Part shown: positions 1-10,700 of the stretch, in pieces
Numbering within the stretch: position 1 is the stretch's first letter
Layout of the letters: every line of letters starts with the position of its first letter
Origin: Tritrichomonas musculus
Taxonomy: Eukaryota; Parabasalia; Tritrichomonadida; Tritrichomonadidae
DNA length: 64,000 bases
Assembly (NCBI GenBank): GCA_039105265.1
Contig: JAPFFF010000007.1
Location: forward strand, 3,472,001-3,536,000
Direction of reading: 5' to 3'
Position numbers and translations under genes: made by a program
The notes under the pieces: model-generated
Told to the model about the DNA's origin: nothing
Databases searched by the model: none
The model's input: the letters and a program-made list of their open reading frames with translations, nothing else

Positions 1-3000
1 CCATCGTAACCATAACTACCATTCATGCTGATCTTATAAAATTTTTCATTTCCTGTAACCTTTCCTGCAATTATATCCTGCCGTTTCTTCATGAAAGTTG
101 TTACAAATTCATGAAATCCTGTGTGAGCTTCATAAATAGAAACACTCTTTACATCTTCTAATACTAAACCATGATCAAGTAAAAACCAAAGATAGTAATT
201 TGAGAAAGTCATATACTCACCATAAGTATCGAGCAACATTGTTAATTTACGTTCTTCTTTGTCTAAAGAAGCAAGTTTGTGTTTTTGGAGATATGAGTAC
301 ATATAACTTCCAATTGTATCTTCATTATTTTTGATGTTAATATTTCTGAAGACAGGAGGGAAATTTATAAAATAATTTATCTTGTTTGCTGGACATACTA
401 ACTTCACTTCTGCTTTGAATAAATATTTTGGATTTGGCTGGAATCTTGTCTTGCTTGTAATAATATTTATAGCCTTTTGTTTTGTTTGTGCGTCTTTCAC
501 ATCTATTCTATATCTGAAGCTACCTGGCATGTACATAACGCCGCCATGATATTTGTTAAAATCATGTTTTGTAGAAGAAAATGAGGAAGGATAAAGACTA
601 TTAAAATCAACTCCAACAACATGAGTCATAATATTCTGAGTGTCATACGAGATAACTTTATTGTTGACAGCATCATAACGAAATTTGTTTATATGAGTTT
701 CACCTTTAATATTATATCTGTGCTGCACATTCGAAAGACCACCTGTAATATTGTTTCGTAAACTATAATATTCTTGTTCATCATTTATGAGAGTTGGAAG
801 ATGATGTAATTTGCAAAATTTCTTAAGTTGTGTTCTGAGTCTTGTTATTTTTGGATCATCTCTCTTACGAAGCTTATTACACTCGGCACACGCAAGTTTA
901 CAATTTTCGAGCTCATGTCCAATATCATTGTTAATTCTATCTAATGTAGGTTTGTTTGTGTTTGTGAAATGTTCTCCACACAAATGACAGCAAGAATTCT
1001 CGTATATCTTTAAAAATTTATCATAGTCGTCAACAGAGATACACTTTTCTAAATTTCTTGGTTTGGTAGCATGAGTTTGATTATACTTCTGATCTTGCTT
1101 GAAATAACTTTCACATTTATATCTCCACCATTTTGAAGTAGGTTTAAAAGTATTTTCTTTGTTGATAATATCGTAATCTACATGCGGATCGAAATTTTTA
1201 TAAGCTAGAGCATACTTGATACAAGCTGAACATTTTGACAAAGATAAATTTGAAATCATGTCTACTTTATACTCGGCATTCATTTTGATAAGATTGTCTA
1301 TAGGTCTTATCATCATTTCTACATCATTGTCGTTGTAAGCTAGCAAATATTCCCATCTATTTTTGTAATTCTTGCTGTCTTTCACATATTCTTCATAATC
1401 TTTCTTAGAAAGAGGATTATTTTGATTGAGATAACTATAGAAATCTTCATATGCGAAAGGTTCTGTTTTCGACAAAACTTCATTGTAATTCTCATTGTTG
1501 ATAACCTCGTATGGAAATATACCTTTTACACTGTTCTCCTGCCCTCCAAAATCCACTCCAAATTGTTTTAATGTTCCTCCTGCCACAAAAGCTTGTGCAT
1601 CTATAAATCTTAAAGAAGTATGATATTTAGAAGAAGTGAGTATAAATTGTTTTAAAGATGATAAGGTTCCTATAATACTTGTAGAATCTATACTCCAGTG
1701 TTCCATGTTTAAATATTTCTTGAACAAATTACTGTCAAACCTAGAAGAATTAAAGCCAAATACAGTAATAGTATTAATATTTGGATCTATATTCTCTGGC
1801 ACACAGGAATATTTTAGCTTATCTTCGTAAATTAACAAAGATTCTTCAAAAAGCCAATTTAACCAAAGTGGAATAAAATCTTTGCTATCTTTTAAGCTAA
1901 AGTTCTTTGTTGTAAGTCCGGAAGCAGACTTCACACATGATGAAACTGAGAGTGGTATGAGTTTTGAGTTTATAAAAGTAGATTTGCCAGCTTCTTCATT
2001 TACAACTTGCTCCATAGTTTCAAAATCATAAGTCATATAATATATGTTTGGCTTCCATTCTAGATCATGCGCGAGACAGTATTCATAGACAGTGTTGTTT
2101 AAGATATGTGGGCAGTATGGTAGAGCTTCTTTGTTAGGTACAAATTGTTTTTTGAACTTTCCATCACAATGTTTGATATGATCTTCAAATCTTTTTAGAT
2201 TGCTGTGACCATAATGAACATAAGACTTGCATTTTGGACAAACATGAATTGCGGTAAGTTTCTCAGCATCTTTGATGAACATTATATGTAAAATTCTATC
2301 TTTGGCAAACAAGAGTGCAGAAAATGTTGGATATTCTTCGTTGAAATACCATTGTTCCTGTAAATCATATTGTTCATCATTATTGTACTCATAAATGTTA
2401 ACATTGATTTTATGTTTCTCTGCTGATTTCATCATATCTTCTGTCGTTGAACCTTGAAACTGAGCTAGAATTGTTTTTCCATAATTTGGTATTTTTGTTG
2501 TGTATGTTATTCCATGTTCTTCGAGTAAAAGTTTCTTAGCTTTGTCAGTTCTGTTTGTAATATTATATTTTTTGGTGTTTGTGAGTTCTGGGTATAAACA
2601 GCAAGCCAGAAATCTATACCAACATAAATTATCATCTTCATCATCTACAATAATATAATTGTTGTTGTTCTTGAAAATTTGTGGAAGATTTTTGATATGG
2701 CCTGTAACCTTTCTCATTCTTGAAACTGTAAATGAAATTGAGTGTACTATAGTAAGTTTGTTATTTGATGAAGTTGTTTCATAGCTGTTGAGCACAGTTT
2801 CTATATACATTTTACATTCTTCCAAGTTTCTTTCATCTTTTACTATTATTGGAATTGCAGATTTATAATTCTGCCATCTTATCTCTCTAGCCTCATAATC
2901 ATATTTTTCTTCATAAGTTTCGAAGTCAAAGGTACTTGTTTCAAAGATACCTGATAACTGAAAGTGAATTTTAAAAGGTTTTAGTTCATCTTTGTAAACT

Positions 3001-3587
3001 TTGTGTAGAGATTCGTATATGTTTTCCAAAGATGAAATTTCGTTGAAGTAGTATGTAACTATAGGCTCACCATGATCATATCTCTCTTTTACAAATATTT
3101 CTGGATAATCATATTCTTGTAAAGCTGCTACAGCTCTGTCGAAATCATAAGGAAAGTTGATGATGAGGAAATCTTTGTGTTTGCTTTTGAAGTTACTCCC
3201 ATTTTTCTCTAGATACTCATATAATTCTTGATTTTCAGGTTCAGTATTAATTTGCTCCAGAACACTATTTATAGTTTTCTTTGCAATTTCTATGTTTTCT
3301 TCTATTTGTTTTGTTCTTTGTTTGAGAATTTCTTCAACATAATTATTGATATCAACTTCGCCAAGAGTCTCATCTGGCATTATATCTTCGGTTTCAAGTT
3401 CAAAGTCAAAGAGAATATCAAAAGCTGCGTTTTCATTAAGATACTTACATAAGTTTGTTATATTTTGTTCTCTGTCTTCTGAATCTAAATTTATGTTCGC
3501 ATGTAATTTTGTGTTCAGAATTGTAATAATCTTCGTTAATGTTTCTTGTGGTAAATCAAATGCTGATGTTGGAATTATTTTTGTCAT
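1..3587 (-). CDS. Polinton C protein-primed DNA polymerase B (runs off the window)
   Basis: The minus-strand frame is open from an ATG at 3587 to the window edge, about 1195 codons, and is close to the polymerase of Polinton A throughout. Visible motifs include exonuclease motif DFETM, the FGFNSSRFDSNLF block, YNDNDVEMM, an internal zinc/HNH-like insert (CHLC ... LDRINND ... CAECN) and polymerase motif A DFNSLYP, and the frame reaches KISMNGSYGYDG (motif B). Family B protein-primed polymerases copy linear element DNA from a terminal protein. The remaining part with motif C is outside the window. Codon use resembles A rather than the more AT-rich B. Confidence 0.88.
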   Translation of the reverse strand, partial: MTKIIPTSAFDLPQETLTKIITILNTKLHANINLDSEDREQNITNLCKYLNENAAFDILFDFELETEDIMPDETLGEVDINNYVEEILKQRTKQIEENIEIAKKTINSVLEQINTEPENQELYEYLEKNGSNFKSKHKDFLIINFPYDFDRAVAALQEYDYPEIFVKERYDHGEPIVTYYFNEISSLENIYESLHKVYKDELKPFKIHFQLSGIFETSTFDFETYEEKYDYEAREIRWQNYKSAIPIIVKDERNLEECKMYIETVLNSYETTSSNNKLTIVHSISFTVSRMRKVTGHIKNLPQIFKNNNNYIIVDDEDDNLCWYRFLACCLYPELTNTKKYNITNRTDKAKKLLLEEHGITYTTKIPNYGKTILAQFQGSTTEDMMKSAEKHKINVNIYEYNNDEQYDLQEQWYFNEEYPTFSALLFAKDRILHIMFIKDAEKLTAIHVCPKCKSYVHYGHSNLKRFEDHIKHCDGKFKKQFVPNKEALPYCPHILNNTVYEYCLAHDLEWKPNIYYMTYDFETMEQVVNEEAGKSTFINSKLIPLSVSSCVKSASGLTTKNFSLKDSKDFIPLWLNWLFEESLLIYEDKLKYSCVPENIDPNINTITVFGFNSSRFDSNLFKKYLNMEHWSIDSTSIIGTLSSLKQFILTSSKYHTSLRFIDAQAFVAGGTLKQFGVDFGGQENSVKGIFPYEVINNENYNEVLSKTEPFAYEDFYSYLNQNNPLSKKDYEEYVKDSKNYKNRWEYLLAYNDNDVEMMIRPIDNLIKMNAEYKVDMISNLSLSKCSACIKYALAYKNFDPHVDYDIINKENTFKPTSKWWRYKCESYFKQDQKYNQTHATKPRNLEKCISVDDYDKFLKIYENSCCHLCGEHFTNTNKPTLDRINNDIGHELENCKLACAECNKLRKRDDPKITRLRTQLKKFCKLHHLPTLINDEQEYYSLRNNITGGLSNVQHRYNIKGETHINKFRYDAVNNKVISYDTQNIMTHVVGVDFNSLYPSSFSSTKHDFNKYHGGVMYMPGSFRYRIDVKDAQTKQKAINIITSKTRFQPNPKYLFKAEVKLVCPANKINYFINFPPVFRNINIKNNEDTIGSYMYSYLQKHKLASLDKEERKLTMLLDTYGEYMTFSNYYLWFLLDHGLVLEDVKSVSIYEAHTGFHEFVTTFMKKRQDIIAGKVTGNEKFYKISMNGSYGYD

Positions 3588-3916
3588 TGTGAGTTTGGAT
3601 GTTTGTGTAAGAATAAAAATAAAAATAATAAAAATATTAAAATTATGATTTTCATGTTTTGTGTTTCATGTTTGAGCTTCATCTCTGAACATCATTTGTT
3701 AATATTATTTTTTGCAAAAATCGTTCTAGGGTTTTCATGTTTGTGCACCTATCTTAGGAAGGTCAGTTTTTCGTGTTTCATCATGTAAAATTTAAAATGT
3801 GAAATTGTAGATTGCCTATTGCGCATGTTGTAATCTTCTATGTAAGGTAGATAGCCCAAAATTCAGAAATTTGTATTTGTAGATGTGGTAGGGTTTTGGG
3901 GGGAGTTTGCTGGGAA

Positions 3917-4086
3917 TTTCAGAAAATTATTTAAATTATGTATGTTCGGTAATGGAAACAACGGTAAAAACTATAATGAGTATCACACCCGATTTTTGCA
4001 TACCTGAGCTAGGTGCGCCGCATGGTTGGGTGGGGCAAGGTGTGCCAAAATTATTAGACCCGAACCTCGCACATATCATTACTACT
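3917..4086. repeat. Terminal inverted repeat region of Polinton C
   Basis: From AGAAAATTATT to CATTACTACT the sequence aligns base for base in blocks with the right terminal repeat of Polinton A (35280-35450), including GGTAATGGAAACA, ATACCTGAGCT and the GG(C/T)AAGGT segment. The middle is diverged. Its inverted partner should lie upstream of this window. Confidence 0.75.
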
Positions 4087-5267
4087 ATCGAATTAATTTT
4101 TTTTATATAAAAGTCGTATATGAGAAGTAATAAACTAAAAAGTACATTGTATTAATCAAGTAAAAAGCGCTTATTCATTAAGAAAATGAGGTATATTGAT
4201 AAAAAAAGTTGGTTATTGTTAATTAAAGTTTAAATGAGTACCATTGAACAAGAAAGCAAGTTATTTTAGTCGAATAAATGCAAAAATACTAATTATAAAC
4301 GCTGAGTTATGGTATCAAGACGTGTGAAAATTTGATATGTTATTAGAGGAAAGCTTAGAAAGCTAACTCCCCTGCAGTAAGAGCAAGCAGTCTAAGCTTC
4401 AAAGACCAAGAAAGCAAACTTCTCTGCAGTTGAAGAATGCAATCCAGTCTTTCTAATAAGCAAAATGGCGCTAAATTTCAAATAAAAAAATAACGTCAAC
4501 GGTTTTTTTAACCAATGGATAGGTCAATTCATTTATTAACCGCTTGTTTAATTCAAAAAGTTTGTAGTACTCATTTTTCTGAGATAAACTTTTTGTGTTC
4601 ATACCGATCAATACCGATCATGTATTTCACCTTTACGAACGAACTTTTTTCGTGCCGATTTTTATAGACCCTGATTCTTCAGCCTTCCAAGTTTGATATT
4701 TTATGTAAAAAACAGTTTTATTACTATATAATGAGTACACATGTATGATATAGATGAGTTAAAAATCTTATTATACATTAAATTATAGTAAAATTAAGAA
4801 ATGCTTCTTATTAAGTCGATCCCTTTTTAATCAAATAAAAATATTATTAGCAATAATCAAAAAGTTTACAATTAATCAAAAAAATTGATTTATTATAATG
4901 AATATTTTGCATGAGTTTATTCAATTTTGTATTTTAATAATTTCCCACTTACCCAAATATAAAAAGGCAATGGGTTGGGCTGCCCAAAGCCAAATTGCCC
5001 AAACCCGACATCCTTAATATGAGACAAATTATTTAATATGAAATTATAATAAATAACAAATAAATAAAACGTTTGTTCGAAAAGGTTTTGTGGAAACAAA
5101 TCTGACAAAAAGTCACCCTGTTGCCGTCCAAAATGTTAATTAAATAGAAGATATTAAATGATGACCGAGGAAATACCATTGATCTTAAAAATATAGCGAG
5201 GTATAGCAAATCTACATATAATTAATGTAAAATTATTCTTGAAAGATTTATTTAGAAATAATAGTTT
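4087..5267. other. Intergenic stretch, no gene seen
   Basis: No convincing coding region was found. It holds a diverged duplication (4351-4455) and a GGGTTGGGC/GCCCAAACCC inverted pair near 4974-5007 that could fold as a hairpin. Remaining sequence is AT-rich and unremarkable. Confidence 0.5.
4351..4455. repeat. Diverged tandem duplication, about 60-bp unit
   Basis: Two side-by-side copies share the pattern AGAAAGC(T/A)AACT(C/T)C(C/T)CTGCAGT followed by GCA..CAGTCT. Both are slightly richer in G and C than the surroundings. No function is suggested. Confidence 0.5.
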
Positions 5268-6182
5268 TTAATCCGTTTTTGATTTTCCATCTTTTGACAA
5301 ATCAGGATGGCTTAAACTTTTATGAATTTTCTTAAATGGCCGTATAAAGAATATTATAAAAGTAAATCCCAAAATAGACCCAAACATTCCAAACAAGCAT
5401 AACCAAATCCAAGTTTGAACATTTCTTACAGTTTCAAGATAAAGATTCTTTTCTTGATTTTCTAGTTGCTGTTTTGATTTTTTTCCTCCTCTTTTGACAA
5501 ATAGTGAAGGATTATCTGTCCAATCTGCATAAGGAATTTGACTTTTCAGATCAATATTAATGGAGGTGGGCCCTTCTTTTGCATTTAAAAGTATCATATG
5601 AGTTTTATTTAATCCATTATTATTTCTATTTTGTCCTGGTTGAAATTCATAAAAATGCTTGGTAATTAAGTGTTTAAAATCGCCAACAATTAATTTTGAG
5701 CCTTGAGAACCATTAATAAAATTAGCATCGAAATCTACTGGTCCTTTAAAATTCAGTAACCAACAGATTTTTGTATCTTCATTGAAAATCTCATTCAAAT
5801 GAATTGTAGCCGAGCGTTGACCAGCTGAATAAATTGTATATGATGTATCACACATTCCTCTAGGTAAAGACCAAACATGTACAACAACGCCACCACGATA
5901 CGAATAGTTTATCTTGAGATCTTGGTTAGAAACATAAAATCGTTCTCCAACTGAATGCTGGATTGTATTTTTTTCAATGCTATTTTTATAAACTGTTGAA
6001 AAAACATGTCCCATGATACTATGCGGCTGAATTGCAACAAAAATATCTCTCTCTTTTCCAGAGATAGTTACACTGTCTTTGTCGAGTAATGTGAATGTAT
6101 CCATGAAATCAAAGTCTCGGTAAATATTTAATGGAGGAGGATCAAGACGAATTGCTAGGGAGAAACAAAGATAGAGAATCAT
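5268..6182 (-). CDS. Type I membrane protein, host, unknown family
   Basis: About 304 residues. I chose the ATG at 6182; an upstream TTG at 6209 in the same frame is less likely. The N-terminus (MILYLCFSLAI) looks like a signal peptide. The middle is a polar, probably extracellular region with possible N-glycosylation sites (NYS, NGS, NKT). One strong membrane segment near the C-terminus (WIWLCLFGMFGSILGFTFII) is followed by a basic tail (RPFKKIHKSL), giving an outside-out, tail-in topology. The ectodomain has alternating hydrophobic residues that suggest beta structure. I do not recognise the family; trichomonads have many such single-pass surface proteins. The stop is TTAAAA, fitting the UAAA polyadenylation pattern. 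Confidence 0.8.
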   Translation of the reverse strand: MILYLCFSLAIRLDPPPLNIYRDFDFMDTFTLLDKDSVTISGKERDIFVAIQPHSIMGHVFSTVYKNSIEKNTIQHSVGERFYVSNQDLKINYSYRGGVVVHVWSLPRGMCDTSYTIYSAGQRSATIHLNEIFNEDTKICWLLNFKGPVDFDANFINGSQGSKLIVGDFKHLITKHFYEFQPGQNRNNNGLNKTHMILLNAKEGPTSINIDLKSQIPYADWTDNPSLFVKRGGKKSKQQLENQEKNLYLETVRNVQTWIWLCLFGMFGSILGFTFIIFFIRPFKKIHKSLSHPDLSKDGKSKTD

Positions 6183-6216
6183 TGGTTTATAATTGAATAG
6201 ATTTGTCAATTTTTTA

Positions 6217-6221
6217 TATGA
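6217..6221 (-). promoter_or_regulatory. Possible initiator (Inr) TCATA for the membrane protein gene
   Basis: On the minus strand TCATA lies about 35 bases before the ATG at 6182 and fits the trichomonad Inr consensus TCA(C/T)(A/T). Such a short motif arises often by chance in AT-rich DNA. Confidence 0.4.
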
Positions 6222-6439
6222 GGTATAGGAATATAATCAAGAAAAATTTGAAAGCAAATACTTCAAAAAGTTTTTGAAATAGCAAAAAGTTATATATAAC
6301 TTTGGTGTAAACGTATAGATCATTTTGAAAGGGTGTTAAAATACTTTTTTCATATACTCATAGAATTTCTTTTAAAAAATATATTATTTTTTCAATACAT
6401 AAATAAATAAATATATGCTAATCCTTCACATCGATCCTC

Positions 6440-6700
6440 AACTAAACTTCAATAATTTTCGAATTATCTACAACGATATTCAACTCCCCCACAAAAATCT
6501 TCGGATTATCCACGCTAATCTTCAATTTATCGGAATCAATCTTCAACTGATCTACAATAATTTTTAATTAACCAGTAAGATTCTTCATCTTTCCAACACT
6601 AATATTAAATTATCCACCCCAATCTTCAAATTATCAACGACTTTCTTCAAATTATCCATAGCATTCTTTAAATTATATGTATCAATCTTCTTCTAAAGCT
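6440..6700 (-). repeat. Degenerate 21-bp tandem repeat, heptad-like when read on the minus strand
   Basis: About twelve units of 21 bases follow the plus-strand pattern AATCTTCAAATTATCCAC plus three bases, with one unit about one base short. Read on the minus strand the best units give VDNLKIG/VDNLKKV, a seven-residue repeat with hydrophobic spacing like a coiled coil. In-frame stops interrupt it, so no present gene is claimed. It may be the remains of a coiled-coil repeat gene or a non-coding minisatellite. Confidence 0.6.
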
Positions 6701-7478
6701 TCACCAAACTTCACAAATATAAGAAATATATTTTTATCAAGCTTGTAATATTTAAAATATGTTTTTCTTATGCTTGTAACATTTTAAATGATAACGGTAA
6801 TTATATAATGGAGAATAAAAAAATAATATTTAAATTTACTTTTGTGTTTAACTAGTCTGACTGCTAACTATGGAAAATGAAAAATGACCTCGAGCAAATA
6901 TATTAAAAAGTATAAAATTAAATAGTTAAATAAAATGACTGATACTAAAATATCTATTACAGCATAAAACATGGCACTGATTTAGTTCTTTAGTAACACA
7001 AATTTAAACTTTATTTAGGTTGTTTTGTAAAAAAAATAATAAGAATTAAAAAAAAAAAAACGTATATATATCAAATCGAACCAATTTCTTTAATAAAAAT
7101 ATAGAATTGCAATTGAGCAAAAATTAAATATAATAAAGGAAATTTTTTATGATATATCAAAATCTTATTTTTATTTCTCACAAACAAAGAATTCAGAAGA
7201 TTAATGAAAGAAGCTGATTTTTCACATCGTGACAAAACGATCAGCATCTAATGCAACAAGTATTGAATATATTGCTGCATTCTCTTCCATCACAATTTTT
7301 TTTATATTATTATGTAAAACGAAACTATTTTTTAAGTTATACTTTTTAACTTTTGAATATTTTGAAGGTTTAATCATCACAACTTTATAGACTTATCAAA
7401 ATTTTAATAATTTCTTAATCAAACTTTTATATATTTATTGTAGTTGTTTTTTAATTAAATATCAGTCATGTTTTAGCC
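6701..7478. other. AT-rich intergenic stretch, no gene seen
   Basis: There is no supported coding region or RNA gene. The only structure seen is homopolymer-rich AT sequence up to the target duplication of element F. Confidence 0.5.
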
Positions 7479-7498
7479 ATACTATATTACAGCTCGGA

Positions 7499-7934
7499 AT
7501 TATTACTGTTGCGTTATTTTACAGTAATAATCAAATAAAGGAACAATTTGAAAATTTTCAAAAATTTTTAAAAATTTAAAAATTTAAAAATTAAAATTTT
7601 CAAAAATTTTTAAAAATTTAAAAATTAAAATTTTAATATTTTTTTAATTGTGTTCTTTAGTTGAAAATCGTATCATTCTCTTAATTATGATAAAATAAAA
7701 CTTGGATTTATTCATTTATAAAAATATTATTCTCAAAAAGTTCGATTTAATTATCATTCATTGTTATACAAATATAAACGATCTGAAGGTCAAAAATATT
7801 TGACTTTAAAAAGGCCAAAAAGTTTCCATTACTGCAGTTAGCGGTTTACAGTAATAAGGTATTCAATTCAAATTTACCATAAATAGGTGAAAAAGCAGCC
7901 GTTATTACTGCAGTTAGCGGTTTACAGTAATAAG
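7499..7934. repeat. Hairpin-forming repeats near the left end of F
   Basis: A 31-base unit beginning ATTACTGCAGTTAGCGG and ending CAGTAATAAG occurs exactly twice (7828-7858 and 7904-7934). Each unit has inverted ends ATTACTG/CAGTAAT. The terminal segment of F (7499-7527) has the same arrangement with a different loop. Such sub-terminal hairpins fit a binding or processing role at element ends, which is inference. Confidence 0.7.
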
Positions 7935-8454
7935 AATTCAATTATTATTGACCTATTTTTTGCCTTAAAAGAGGTTATTGGTTAATATTATGGTGAATAT
8001 AATATTCAATATAATATTAAATTTTATTAATTATGACTTTCTAATATTTTTTTAATGTTCACATTATCATTAAGGATTACCTAGGATATTGATTGTGAAA
8101 ACACATATAAATAATTGATAGAGTATTGAATTCATTCAATTTTTACATTTATAAAAAAGTAATACCAAAGATGCGAATCATCAATTTGTACTACAAACCG
8201 AGTTGAAAAATTGATATGCTTTGATTAAATCTTATTTTACAAGGATTAAACAATTCGAATATTATTGTTGAACATATTTTGATAATTTTCAAAAAATACT
8301 CACTTTTTATACTTTATTAATCAAATTTCAGAATTTATAAATGGAAAACATCATCATTGCCATAATTCAAACCAAATATTTTGATTTTTCAGATGCTATA
8401 TCATTTGAATTTTTAATAATTATTTTTTATATTTTTTTACTTTTGTATATTTTA

Positions 8455-8556
8455 CAGGCTGCGCATTTCAAATCGGCCCTTTTACAGTTTCAAATCGGCC
8501 CTTTTTTTTCTTGTGAAATATTTCAATTGTTATTTGGTCCTAAAAAGTTAACTGAT
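8455..8556. repeat. Left terminal inverted repeat of element D
   Basis: It matches the reverse complement of 36179-36280 over all 102 bases. It holds two copies of TTTCAAATCGGCCC, the reverse of the motif repeated further in. Confidence 0.9.
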
Positions 8557-8857
8557 GATATGATCCGTTGGAAAGATATCTTAGAATATTTGAAAGGGTA
8601 AAATCTTATTTTTGTTTTGATATATCTTTTTTGAAAATTTAAATTTTATATTTTTTTCGTATTTTTTACCATTGATTAACACCATAATTTATAAAAAATT
8701 ATAAAAGAAAAGTTTAAAAAAAATTTGAAATTATGATATTTTTTAAGGTATCAAATAAAATAAAAACAATTTTATTAATATATTTGATGAGGTATCTATA
8801 TAAGTTATTTAGGATTTTTTTAACTCAAATTTTGATTTTCTCGAAAAACCGTTATTT

Positions 8858-8926
8858 GGGCCGATTTGAAACTGCAATAAAGGGCCGATTTGAAACTGCA
8901 AATTTTGGGCCGATTTGAAACTGCAA
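8858..8926. repeat. Left sub-terminal motif array of element D
   Basis: Three copies of GGGCCGATTTGAAACTGCAA start at 8858, 8882 and 8907, 24-25 bases apart. This is GC-rich against an AT-rich background. Repeated sub-terminal motifs are typical transposase-binding sites, which is inference here. They end just upstream of the USP-like gene and so could also act on its promoter. Confidence 0.8.
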
Positions 8927-8999
8927 GTTAGTAACGATGGGAAATGGTCAAATTTACACCATAAAACTTTTAAATTTTATAAAACTATTTTACAAATAA

Positions 9000-10700
9000 A
9001 TGTCAGAACGAAGGAACCCCGAATTACTCAAACAACGATTAGATACTATAGAACAAGCAAATTTAGATATAGATTATCATGTTTTCAGAGGAATTAATAA
9101 TCCCGACAACAAATGCTATGCGATATCTTTACTACAATTACTTTTTCACTGTCCAGATTTTATTGATTATATTTCATCTCACCCATTAACCAATATAAAT
9201 GAAAAATTACTCAAAGATATATATGATACATTTTATTCAAATAAGTCAAATAGTATTTCAATTAATAATTTTTTTAAAGAATGGAAAGGATGGGAAGGAT
9301 CAAAAGTCTTACCTGATGGAGTTCAAGATATTAACGAGTTTTTTTTATATTTCATGAATTCAATATCTGATGATTTACGATCTTTGTTTATTTTTAAAGC
9401 ATATGAATCAAATGATAATGTCAATGATTATATTTTTTTACGCATTAATTTATCCAGTTTTATTCATGATATTCGATCATTAATTATTAATGAAACAACA
9501 ATTACAAGTCATATTGAATCGCATCCAAAAAATTTATTCATACAATTAGATCGCGCAAAAGGAACTCAGATTTTAAATCCAGATTTTGTTACAATAAATT
9601 CTACAATTGTTTTCAAGGATTTTTATTATAAATTTATTGGTGTTTCAGTTTTTGAACCTTTTGAACATTATCAATCAATAATTAAAATTTCAGAACATTA
9701 TTTTGATTTTGATGATAAATTAGTTAGTCCCTTATTTTTAGATAATTTTTCAGTTTCACCTTCTTCATATACTAGGTGTTTGGATTGTTCACAATCTGCA
9801 AATAGAAGCTCAATTCTTTTTTTATATACTTTAAGTAATATAGATGATTTATCGATAATTCAACTATCTCCAATTATGCAAAATTTGATGTCAAATCACC
9901 CACAACAGACAAATATTTTACACTTTCATGAAGTTGATGGAAATGAAAAATATGTTGAAATTTCAAATAAAGATTTAGTTCGCAAAAAAATAATTCTTTC
10001 AAGTATGCCAGAAATTGATTTTTTTGGAACAATGAAGTTTAATACCGAAGGAATACCTAATAGAATAATTGAACCAATTGAAGCAAATCGTTTTCAGAAA
10101 CTACGTCAAATTTTTCAATGGATTTCACAAATATTCAGACATTTCAAGCAGTTTGATTCAGGAAAGATTAATTCTTATCTTATATTAAATCAGTTAGGAC
10201 ACAGTGATGATGATGATATAGAATTTATTCGAGTTCAAGGATTCATATTATATGATATAATCACAAATGCATTATTGCCCAAAGATAATTTAGATTTTGA
10301 TGATGTTAAAGCAGCTTTACAAGAAATAAAAGATGCATATGAAGCCAAATATAATGATGTTATTGTGTTTGAACAAGCTTATGAAGCTACCTTTGCAGAC
10401 ATAATTGACGAAGAAGAAACATATAGAACCAGAAGTACCGATGAAGATTACTCATTCATATCAAATAATCTACCACCAAGAATGGAATGTGTGAGCAGTA
10501 CTGAATATGCTACTATATATCATACTACAACAGAAGAACTTCAAAAGGTCGACTTTGTCTTTTCAAATGATGAAAATGGTCAAATTCCAATTGAAACAAA
10601 TTCTATTGATAGCAATAATGATGATGATGATGACGACAGTAATGATGATGAACTTAATGAATGCACAGATGATAATCAGTTTTTTTTTACTAAATTATAA
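9000..10700 (+). CDS. USP-like (peptidase C19) deubiquitinase-type protein carried by element D
   Basis: 566 residues from an ATG at 9000. The ubiquitin-specific-protease signatures are in order: a Cys box GINNPDNKCYAISLLQLLF (Cys39), a QD box PDGVQDINEFFLYF (Gln109-Asp110), and a His box EHYQSIIKISEHYFDFDD (His223 with Asp236/238). A CLDC pair sits at 260-263. The triad therefore looks present, although the domain is short (about 240 residues) and diverged. The C-terminal half is of unknown fold with a very acidic Asp-rich tail. It would cleave ubiquitin or ubiquitin-like conjugates if active. It lies inside the transposon's ends, upstream of and overlapping the transposase frame, so it is cargo or part of the transposition machinery. 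A run of nine T lies just before its stop. Confidence 0.82.
   Translation: MSERRNPELLKQRLDTIEQANLDIDYHVFRGINNPDNKCYAISLLQLLFHCPDFIDYISSHPLTNINEKLLKDIYDTFYSNKSNSISINNFFKEWKGWEGSKVLPDGVQDINEFFLYFMNSISDDLRSLFIFKAYESNDNVNDYIFLRINLSSFIHDIRSLIINETTITSHIESHPKNLFIQLDRAKGTQILNPDFVTINSTIVFKDFYYKFIGVSVFEPFEHYQSIIKISEHYFDFDDKLVSPLFLDNFSVSPSSYTRCLDCSQSANRSSILFLYTLSNIDDLSIIQLSPIMQNLMSNHPQQTNILHFHEVDGNEKYVEISNKDLVRKKIILSSMPEIDFFGTMKFNTEGIPNRIIEPIEANRFQKLRQIFQWISQIFRHFKQFDSGKINSYLILNQLGHSDDDDIEFIRVQGFILYDIITNALLPKDNLDFDDVKAALQEIKDAYEAKYNDVIVFEQAYEATFADIIDEEETYRTRSTDEDYSFISNNLPPRMECVSSTEYATIYHTTTEELQKVDFVFSNDENGQIPIETNSIDSNNDDDDDDSNDDELNECTDDNQFFFTKL

Larger units (their letters stand above)
1..4086 (-). mobile_element. 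Polinton C, right-hand end, cut by the window edge
   Basis: This is the end of a Polinton (Maverick). It carries a protein-primed DNA polymerase read on the minus strand and finishes with CATTACTACT, the same terminal bases as Polinton A. The last 170 bases resemble Polinton A's terminal repeat without being identical to it. The next six bases, ATCGAA (4087-4092), would be the target duplication, but the other end lies outside the window. There is no gene between the polymerase start and the terminus, where A and B carry a repeat-module gene, so C belongs to a different subfamily or has lost that gene. The visible part looks open. Confidence 0.85.

Noticed and set aside
3907-4110. Short plus-strand open frame across the end of Polinton C
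   Set aside because: It runs through the terminal repeat, has no homologue in A or B and is explained by the repeat's GC-rich bases.
4974-5007. GGGTTGGGC/GCCCAAACCC hairpin considered as an RNA gene or terminator
   Set aside because: No neighbouring gene ends there and no tRNA-like or other RNA fold could be built around it.
8341-8601. Open frame of 86 codons crossing the start of element D
   Set aside because: It crosses the F-to-D junction and the terminal repeat, so it cannot be an ancestral gene.
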